Notes under the pieces: model-generated
The model's database searches: none
The model's input: only the letters and a program-made list of their open reading frames with translations
Told to the model about the DNA's origin: nothing
DNA from: Oceanobacillus saliphilus
Lineage (GTDB): Bacteria > Bacillota > Bacilli > Bacillales > Amphibacillaceae
Length of the DNA: 64,000 bases
Assembly (NCBI RefSeq): GCF_023522835.1
Contig: NZ_JALCZU010000011.1
Location: 1-64,000, forward strand
Direction of reading: 5' to 3'
Part shown: piece after piece, positions 58,754-64,000 of the stretch
Position numbering within the stretch: the first letter of the stretch is position 1
Layout: every line of letters begins with the position of its first letter
Translations under genes and position numbers: made by a program

Positions 58754-60043
58754 TTGCAAATTCATGTTGTGGGTCAGGGAGATACGTTATTCTCCATAGC
58801 CAATACATACGATACAACTGCTGCCGCCATAACGGATGCCAATGAATTGGAAGCTCCTGACGATCTTGTCATCGGGCAGGCTATCGTCATTCCGATTATC
58901 GGACAGTTTTACTTTGTTCAACCAGGTGATAGCCTATATTCAATTGGATTGAGGTTTGGTATACCATATCAGGAATTGGCGCGGATTAATAATATTCCTA
59001 TTGAGTCGATTCTTCCTATCGGTCTGCGTCTCTATATCCCACCATTACAAAAAAGGCCGATTACTTCCTACGCGTATATCGAGCCCTTCGGTGATACCGT
59101 TTCAGAAACACTTGAAAATGCTGCTATAAAAAATACACCTTATTTAACATTCCTTGCATTATTCAGCTATCGGGTCAATCGAGATGGGACACTGACTACA
59201 CCACCAATTGGCAACCTTAGACAGATAGCAGCAGATACGGATACTGCGATGGCGATGGTTGTAACAAATTTGGAGGAAGGGGCTTTCAGTGATGAGCTCG
59301 GCAATATAATCCTTAATGTGCAGGCTGTTCAGAACACGTTATTGGATAATATAGTCAATAATGCTACTGCGGGTGGTTTCAGGGATGTGCATTTTGACTT
59401 TGAATTTCTGCTTCCGGAGGATCGAGAACCATACAATGCTTTTTTACGCCGGGCAAAAGAAAGACTTTCCCAGGAAGGAATACTGGTATCCACTGCCTTA
59501 GCTCCAAAAACAGATCCTGAACAGGTCGGACAATGGTATGAAGCACATGATTATGCTGCACATGGTGAGATTGTCGATTTTGTTGTTCTCATGACATATG
59601 AATGGGGTTACAGCTTTGGACCCCCGTTGGCCGTTTCTCCAATTAATGAGGTAAGAAGGGTCATCGAATATGCAGTCACTGTAATTCCTACAGAAAAAAT
59701 ATTAATGGGCCAAAACTTGTATGGATACGATTGGACACTGCCTTTTGTGGTAGGTGGTCCGGCAGCACGCGCAGTAAGCCCCCAGCAGGCAATTGCGATT
59801 GCGCGTGAAAACAACGTACCGATTCAGTATAATACCCTAGCACAGGCACCATTCTTCACTTATACAGACGCGGAGGGCCTTGAGCATGAAGTTTGGTTTG
59901 AAGATGCCCGATCGATTCAGGCAAAATTTGATTTGATCCGTGAATTTGAGCTGCTGGGAATTGCCTATTGGAAGCTTGGCTTAGCCTTCCCGCAAAATTG
60001 GCTATTGATGAATGATCAGTTTGAGATTACAAAACTTGAATAA
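58754..60043 (+). CDS. yaaH: Spore peptidoglycan N-acetylglucosaminidase (YaaH/SleL)
   Basis: This is a spore coat or cortex enzyme that cuts cortex fragments during germination. Two LysM domains bind peptidoglycan (1-47, QIHVVGQGDTLFSIANTY; 51-96, YFVQPGDSLYSIGLRFG), followed by a GH18 domain (105-429). The catalytic motif is HFDFEFLLPEDREPY (DxE, about 215-230). It has no signal peptide, as expected for a protein made in the mother cell. The TTG start has GGAGG 8 bp upstream. 429 residues. Confidence 0.94.
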   Translation: MQIHVVGQGDTLFSIANTYDTTAAAITDANELEAPDDLVIGQAIVIPIIGQFYFVQPGDSLYSIGLRFGIPYQELARINNIPIESILPIGLRLYIPPLQKRPITSYAYIEPFGDTVSETLENAAIKNTPYLTFLALFSYRVNRDGTLTTPPIGNLRQIAADTDTAMAMVVTNLEEGAFSDELGNIILNVQAVQNTLLDNIVNNATAGGFRDVHFDFEFLLPEDREPYNAFLRRAKERLSQEGILVSTALAPKTDPEQVGQWYEAHDYAAHGEIVDFVVLMTYEWGYSFGPPLAVSPINEVRRVIEYAVTVIPTEKILMGQNLYGYDWTLPFVVGGPAARAVSPQQAIAIARENNVPIQYNTLAQAPFFTYTDAEGLEHEVWFEDARSIQAKFDLIREFELLGIAYWKLGLAFPQNWLLMNDQFEITKLE

Positions 60044-60129
60044 CATTTTTGAGCATATACGATCGGTGAATCTACTTCTAAGAGTTGGGAAAGAATAGGA
60101 GACATTCGAAAACTAGGGCATTGATCTAG

Positions 60130-60160
60130 AAAGGGGACTCAACATCTTGAGTCCCCTTTT
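60130..60160. terminator. Bidirectional terminator between yaaH and the PfpI gene
   Basis: AAGGGGACTCAA pairs perfectly with TTGAGTCCCCTT around 4 nt. T-rich sequence flanks both sides, so it can serve yaaH on the plus strand and the PfpI-family gene on the minus strand. Confidence 0.9.
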
Positions 60161-60170
60161 GTATCCCATA

Positions 60171-60686
60171 TTATTGTAACAACTTTAACGATTCGCGATT
60201 GAATGCCGGGATGTCGTCAGGTTGGCGGCTCGTCACCAGCTGTTTTTGACAAACAACCACTTCCTCGTCAACGACTTTTGCTCCGGCATATTCCATATCA
60301 ACCTGAATCGATTTATATCCAGTTGCATCGCGGCCTTCGAGTGATTTTGCCGTAATCAATAACTGTGGGCCATGGCAGATTGCGAAAACCGGTTTTTTCT
60401 CATCCATAAAATGTTTTACAAATTTAACGAAACGATCATCACCACGAAGCTGATCGGGAGAAAACCCACCTGGAATAAACAACGCGTCAAAATCAGTTGG
60501 ATTAACGTCTTCGATGCCATAATCAATTGTTACCGTTGCTTCGTTGTTTTTGCCTGTAACCTCATTGCCTTTTTCCTTTTCAATCGTCACAACATCATGG
60601 CCCGCATCTTTAAAGGCTTCTGCTGGACTTGTGTATTCGTCATCCTCAAACAGATTTGTAATAACAGTCGCTATTTTCTTGCCCAT
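60171..60686 (-). CDS. DJ-1/PfpI-family protein (general stress protein 18-like, YfkM)
   Basis: This is a 171-residue class I glutamine-amidotransferase-like protein. The nucleophile cysteine lies in FAICHGPQLL (about 105) with a glutamate in the N-terminal region. Members act as glyoxalases, deglycases or chaperones; the true role is unsettled. ATG at 60686 has AAAGGAG 9 bp upstream; a longer frame to 60740 adds an unrelated start. It lies downstream of nsrR, perhaps as a stress gene. Confidence 0.88.
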   Translation of the reverse strand: MGKKIATVITNLFEDDEYTSPAEAFKDAGHDVVTIEKEKGNEVTGKNNEATVTIDYGIEDVNPTDFDALFIPGGFSPDQLRGDDRFVKFVKHFMDEKKPVFAICHGPQLLITAKSLEGRDATGYKSIQVDMEYAGAKVVDEEVVVCQKQLVTSRQPDDIPAFNRESLKLLQ

Positions 60687-60753
60687 TATAATCCGCTCCT
60701 TTTTCTGAAGTTGATTCATAATGATTCTTCCCGTGTGCAAAGAAAATAAAACA

Positions 60754-61188
60754 TTACATTCCCATCAATTCTTTCAGTTCTTCTTCATTTTTTATTAGAT
60801 CCTTGAGTGTATATTCTTCTAGCACTTTGAAAAATGCATGTAATGCCCGATTTAATGTATGTTTTAATGTACAGGCAGGGCTGATAACACAATGATTAGT
60901 CTCTTTATCAAAGCACTCCAGTAAATTAAAATCACTTTCAAGTCTTCGGATAAGCAGGCCTATATTGATTTCTTCTGCTGGCTTAGCAAGTCGGATGCCA
61001 CCATTTCTTCCCCTCACTGTTTCCAGCAGACCCATCTTATTTAATTCAAAAACAATTTTTCCTAAATGGTGCTGTGAAATAGAAAATACTTCAGATATTT
61101 CCTTAATACTAGCAAGCTCTTTATCTGGCTTTGTCCCTGTATATATTAAAACGCGTAATGCATAATCGGTATATTTTTTTAATTGCAT
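60754..61188 (-). CDS. nsrR: NO-sensing Rrf2-family repressor NsrR
   Basis: NsrR represses nitric-oxide defence genes and is freed when NO destroys its [4Fe-4S] cluster. The winged-helix domain (1-60; SISQHHLGKIVFELNKMG is the recognition helix) precedes the three cluster cysteines in ECFDKETNHC and SPACTLK. 144 residues. GAGGTG lies 6 bp before the ATG. Divergent from hmp, and the operator between them fits. Confidence 0.94.
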   Translation of the reverse strand: MQLKKYTDYALRVLIYTGTKPDKELASIKEISEVFSISQHHLGKIVFELNKMGLLETVRGRNGGIRLAKPAEEINIGLLIRRLESDFNLLECFDKETNHCVISPACTLKHTLNRALHAFFKVLEEYTLKDLIKNEEELKELMGM

Positions 61189-61210
61189 TCAAATCACCTC
61201 TGTTACCTAT

Positions 61211-61222
61211 TCACAATATTGT
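61211..61222. promoter_or_regulatory. Dyad over the nsrR promoter region
   Basis: CACAATATTGTA around 61212-61223 contains the 10-bp palindrome ACAATATTGT and includes TACAAT, a likely -10 for nsrR on the minus strand. No good -35 was found. It may be a second weak NsrR site. Confidence 0.35.
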
Positions 61223-61245
61223 AACACATCATTTAGTTTTCACTA

Positions 61246-61274
61246 TTGATACAGTGTGAACACTTGTATACAAT
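61246..61274 (+). promoter_or_regulatory. Promoter of hmp
   Basis: TTGATA (61246-61251), 17 bp, TACAAT (61269-61274), 55 bp upstream of the hmp start. Transcription would begin near 61281, inside the NsrR operator. Confidence 0.7.
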
Positions 61275-61279
61275 TAAAG

Positions 61280-61296
61280 ATGTATTTGAAATACAT
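61280..61296 (+). promoter_or_regulatory. NsrR operator at hmp
   Basis: ATGTATTT-G-AAATACAT is a perfect 17-bp palindrome. It agrees with the known B. subtilis NsrR consensus (ATRTATYTTAAATATAT-type). It covers the predicted hmp start, so bound NsrR would block transcription. Confidence 0.8.
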
Positions 61297-61328
61297 GTTT
61301 AAAAAATTATAATAGGGAAGTGCTTAAA

Positions 61329-62561
61329 ATGGCAACAGAAACAATCGGTTTCGATCAAAAAACAATTGATATTATTAAGTCCACTGTTCCAGTATTGGAG
61401 GAGCATGGTGTTGCAATAACAAGCAGATTTTATCAGCTCATGTTTGAAGGACACCCTGAATTAAAAAATATATTTAACCAGACGAATCAACGAAAAGGTG
61501 ACCAGCCAAAAGCGTTGGCAAACACAGTCTATGCAGCTGCTTTACATATTGAAAACCTGGAGGCAATTCTGCCAGTAGTAAAACAGATTGCACAGAAACA
61601 TAGAAGTTTAAATATAAAACCGGAACATTATCCAATCGTTGGAAAGTACCTGCTCATGGGTATGAAAGATGTGTTGGGAGATGGTGCAACAGACGAAATT
61701 ATGGATGCCTGGGCCAAAGCATATGGTGTAATAGCGGATGTCTTTATCTCTGTTGAAAAAGAAATGTATGATGAAGTGAAAACTAGTTCTGGTGGTTGGG
61801 TTGATTACCGCGAATTTAAAGTTGTTAAAAAAGTAGTGGAAAGCGATGTCATTACATCTTTCTATCTTAAGCCTGCAGATGGCGGGGCTTTCCCTTCCTA
61901 TAAACCAGGACAATATATTACGGTTAAGGCTGAAATTCCTGGTGAAGCGTATACTCATTTACGTCAATACAGCTTATCTTGTGCACCAGGTGAAAACTTC
62001 TATCGAATCAGTGTTAAACGTGAAGATGGAGCCTTAGATTATCCTAAAGGAATCGTATCCAACTTTTTACATGAAACGCTGGAAGAAGGAAGCATTCTAC
62101 CGATTAGTGCACCAGCTGGCGACTTCTTCCTCGATCAGAATGACTCAAGACCATTGGTATTAATCAGTGGTGGTGTCGGATTAACACCTCTAATGAGCAT
62201 GCTTGAAACAACGATCAAAGAACAGCCTGAACGTGAGGTTATCTATATTCATGCAACTAGATCAGGCAATTTCCATGCAATGAAAGAGCATATTGCAGAA
62301 ATTGCTGCTCAACACAATAATGTTAAGAGCTACACGGTATACGACAATCCAGCTGAAGGGGAACAATACGATAAAAAAGGACATATCGATCGAGAATGGT
62401 TATCTACTATCATTCCTACAAGTGATGCAGCATTTTATTTCTGCGGACCTAAAGGGTTTATGCGTGCAGCTTATCAAAACTTAAAACAATTAAATGTCGC
62501 TGATTATGACCTTCACTTTGAGATCTTTGGACCATCTGAAGATATTACAGCAACAGCGTAG
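61329..62561 (+). CDS. hmp: Flavohemoprotein, NO dioxygenase
   Basis: Hmp converts nitric oxide and O2 to nitrate using NADPH. The globin domain (1-140; heme-binding proximal histidine in the IAQKHRSLN region), an FAD domain (150-255, with [10 protein letters not shown]) and an NAD domain (260-410; [12 protein letters not shown]) appear in order. ATG at 61329 follows GGGAAGTG by 6 bp. 410 residues. Control by the neighbouring nsrR is directly indicated by the operator. Confidence 0.97.
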   Translation: MATETIGFDQKTIDIIKSTVPVLEEHGVAITSRFYQLMFEGHPELKNIFNQTNQRKGDQPKALANTVYAAALHIENLEAILPVVKQIAQKHRSLNIKPEHYPIVGKYLLMGMKDVLGDGATDEIMDAWAKAYGVIADVFISVEKEMYDEVKTSSGGWVDYREFKVVKKVVESDVITSFYLKPADGGAFPSYKPGQYITVKAEIPGEAYTHLRQYSLSCAPGENFYRISVKREDGALDYPKGIVSNFLHETLEEGSILPISAPAGDFFLDQNDSRPLVLISGGVGLTPLMSMLETTIKEQPEREVIYIHATRSGNFHAMKEHIAEIAAQHNNVKSYTVYDNPAEGEQYDKKGHIDREWLSTIIPTSDAAFYFCGPKGFMRAAYQNLKQLNVADYDLHFEIFGPSEDITATA

Positions 62562-62618
62562 TAAAATTAAAATGTTCTGTTATGTGATGCAAAACACGAA
62601 TGAAATAAACATATATTA

Positions 62619-62650
62619 GAAAAGCTCTGCTAAAATGCAGAGCTTTTTTA
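62619..62650 (+). terminator. hmp terminator
   Basis: AAAAGCTCTGC pairs with GCAGAGCTTTT around 6 nt, followed by T residues. Confidence 0.93.
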
Positions 62651-62738
62651 GCATTATAAAAACGAGTTCTTATGGGTTGACGTATGATGGTTCTTTGTTT
62701 ACTCGTTATTTTAATCACAGTTACACTTGTTCTTGTTT

Positions 62739-63275
62739 TCAGCGTGCACTAAAATCATAGTCAAACATACTGACCTTATTTAAATTCCGATAGATTTGTC
62801 CTGGCATAATATACTTTTTGAACGAATGATTAAAAGAAAGGCCAGTAAGGTTAATCGTATTCTCATTTCCAAAATAAAATGCCTGCCAAACAAATTTGGA
62901 ACAATAATTCTGTTCAAGGTCGTTCAGATCTCTCGTATAATGATACGTTTTTATCTTTCTGATATGCTGCTTCGCCCACTGTGCAGCATTTCTTGCCTCA
63001 TCAGGATGAGGAGACCGTAATACCGTTAATTTTTCTCCTGTTTTATGTCTGCTCAAATAAATCGGCATACTGTCGGCATGTCCAATTTCCCCCCATTTAT
63101 TGACATGATAAATCCTAAAATCTTCACCTACAATTCCAGAATGCCCAACGATAAGCGAAGACAATGCTGTTTTATGGGAATAAAGAACATCGCCGGGAAT
63201 CATTTGGATAGGTGTACCGGGATAATAATGAATCGAATCATCGATATCTAATTCCTTTTTGCTGTAGTTTGCCAT
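62739..63275 (-). CDS. YiiX/YebB-like permuted papain-fold hydrolase
   Basis: This 178-residue cytosolic protein has the NlpC/P60-related pattern: PGDVLYSHKTALSSLIVGH (histidine of the site) and, later, NYCSKFVWQAFYFG (cysteine). Relatives (YiiX, YycO) are suggested amide or ester hydrolases. It has no signal peptide. ATG at 63275 is chosen because GAGGAG lies about 10 bp upstream; a frame extending to 63407 runs through the acs terminator and is not coding. Function unknown. Confidence 0.8.
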   Translation of the reverse strand: MANYSKKELDIDDSIHYYPGTPIQMIPGDVLYSHKTALSSLIVGHSGIVGEDFRIYHVNKWGEIGHADSMPIYLSRHKTGEKLTVLRSPHPDEARNAAQWAKQHIRKIKTYHYTRDLNDLEQNYCSKFVWQAFYFGNENTINLTGLSFNHSFKKYIMPGQIYRNLNKVSMFDYDFSAR

Positions 63276-63315
63276 GCTTGAAGATCTCCTCAGTTGTGTA
63301 TTACAATTAGTATAT

Positions 63316-63360
63316 AATAAAAAAACTTTGATTGCTGCAGCTAAACAACAATCAAAGTTT
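63316..63360 (-). terminator. Terminator after the acetyl-CoA synthetase gene
   Basis: AAACTTTGATTG pairs perfectly with CAATCAAAGTTT around 14 nt and is followed on the minus strand by TTTTTTTATTATA. It lies 6 bp after the stop. Confidence 0.9.
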
Positions 63361-63366
63361 CTTCTT

Positions 63367-64000
63367 TTAATCTTCCAATGTGGATGTATCTCCAGTAGGA
63401 AGACCAAGCTCCCATGACTTCAACAGACGACGCATGATTTTACCACTTCTCGTTTTTGGAATGCTGTCCTTCACTTCAATTTCACGTGGAGCAGCATGTG
63501 CGCTTAATCCTGTTTTAACATACTGACGAATCTCTTCCAACAGTTCATCAGAGTTTTCATAGCCCTCATTTAAAGTAATAAACGCTTTAATGATTTCCCC
63601 TCGCTCAGGGTCAGGCTTACCAATTACCCCAGCCTCAGCAACAGCCGCATGTTCAATCAATTTACTTTCCACTTCAAATGGGCCAACACGTTCTCCAGAT
63701 GTATTAATGACATCGTCCAAACGTCCCTGGAACCAGAAATAGCCATCTTCATCTCGATAAGCACTGTCTCCAGAAACATACCAGCCATTGATAAAATAAC
63801 TCTCATATTTTCCAGGATTATTCCACACTTGGCGCATCATCGATGGCCAGCCTTCTTTAATTGCCAGATTTCCCATTTGATTTGGGGGAATTTCATTTCC
63901 TTCATTATCAACAATCGATGCTTCGATACCTGGAATCGGTTTTCCCATTGACCCTGGGCGAATTTCCAATGAAGGAAGGTTAACAATAAGCTGGGCACCA
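63367..64000 (-). CDS. acsA: Acetyl-CoA synthetase, C-terminal part
   Basis: This is an acyl-adenylate-forming enzyme that makes acetyl-CoA from acetate and ATP. Only the last 211 codons are in the window; the frame stays open to base 64000 (GAQLIVNLPSLEIRPGSMGK). GWYVSGDSAYRDEDGYFWFQ and GRLDDVINTSGERVGPFEVE are the A8 hinge region, and PKTRSGKIMRRLL holds the catalytic lysine regulated by acetylation in AcsA. Being truncated, its exact specificity (acetate or another short acyl) is not settled. Confidence 0.9.
   Translation of the reverse strand, partial: GAQLIVNLPSLEIRPGSMGKPIPGIEASIVDNEGNEIPPNQMGNLAIKEGWPSMMRQVWNNPGKYESYFINGWYVSGDSAYRDEDGYFWFQGRLDDVINTSGERVGPFEVESKLIEHAAVAEAGVIGKPDPERGEIIKAFITLNEGYENSDELLEEIRQYVKTGLSAHAAPREIEVKDSIPKTRSGKIMRRLLKSWELGLPTGDTSTLED

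Noticed and set aside
62739-63407. Longer YiiX-like protein with 44 extra residues
   Set aside because: The extra stretch is read through the terminator of the acetyl-CoA synthetase gene and has no ribosome site.

Overview
This window is a slice of the origin-proximal core chromosome of an endospore-forming Bacillaceae. Gene content and order follow the Bacillus subtilis dnaX-to-lysS region almost gene for gene. The low-GC, AT-rich spacers and the repeat families suggest an Oceanobacillus/Virgibacillus-type relative, which is inference because only about 50 nt of 16S rRNA are present. The window is numbered backwards relative to the B. subtilis map. Nearly all genes lie on the minus strand, so the replication origin should be beyond position 64000, and the low-coordinate end runs into an rRNA operon that follows lysS.

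Layout from high to low coordinates, the direction of transcription. 60.1-64.0 kb is an accessory patch: the 3' part of an acetyl-CoA synthetase gene, a YiiX-like hydrolase, the nitric-oxide pair nsrR/hmp with a clear operator, and a PfpI-family protein. 57.2-60.1 kb holds yaaH, yaaI, tadA and the 270-nt SRP RNA (scr). 49.8-57.0 kb holds dnaX, ebfC, recR, yaaL, bofA, csfB, a decarboxylase-family gene (yaaO), tmk, darA and yaaR. 45-49.8 kb holds holB, ricT, yabA, trmN6, yazA, rsmI and the divergent abrB. 38.9-45 kb holds metG, tatD, yabE, rnmV and ksgA. 31-38.9 kb holds yabG, veg, sspF (too short for usual ORF cut-offs), ispE, purR, spoVG, glmU, prs and ctc. 20-31 kb holds pth, fin, mfd, spoVT, yabM, mazG, rqcP, yabP, yabQ, divIC and yabR. 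A tRNA-Met and a plus-strand MarR/MFS efflux pair precede spoIIE. Below 17 kb come spoIIE, yabS, yabT, tilS, hpt, ftsH, coaX, hslO, yacD, cysK, folP, folB, folK, yazB, a decayed dusB and lysS.

The genes combine replication and repair (dnaX, holB, yabA, recR, mfd), RNA maturation (ksgA, rnmV, rsmI, tadA, tilS, trmN6, scr), translation (lysS, metG, pth, ctc), precursor supply (prs, glmU, ispE, folate genes, coaX, tmk) and a dense set of sporulation genes. Several promoter types can be read from sequence: sigma-H (spoVG), sigma-F (fin), tandem sigma-B/sigma-A (ctc), a 0A box at abrB, and an NsrR operator at hmp.

Departures from the B. subtilis order: pabB/pabA/pabC are absent between folP and cysK; dusB is a frameshifted remnant; yabJ is missing between purR and spoVG, where a 117-bp repeat sits; xpaC, yaaN and the rRNA operon are missing around csfB/bofA; and a MarR/MFS module plus a 49-codon open frame lie upstream of spoIIE. 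I found no CRISPR array, prophage, insertion sequence or defence island, and no convincing wholly new multi-gene system. The most interesting material is the gene decay, the repeat elements, the unexplained small ORF and the regulatory sites.
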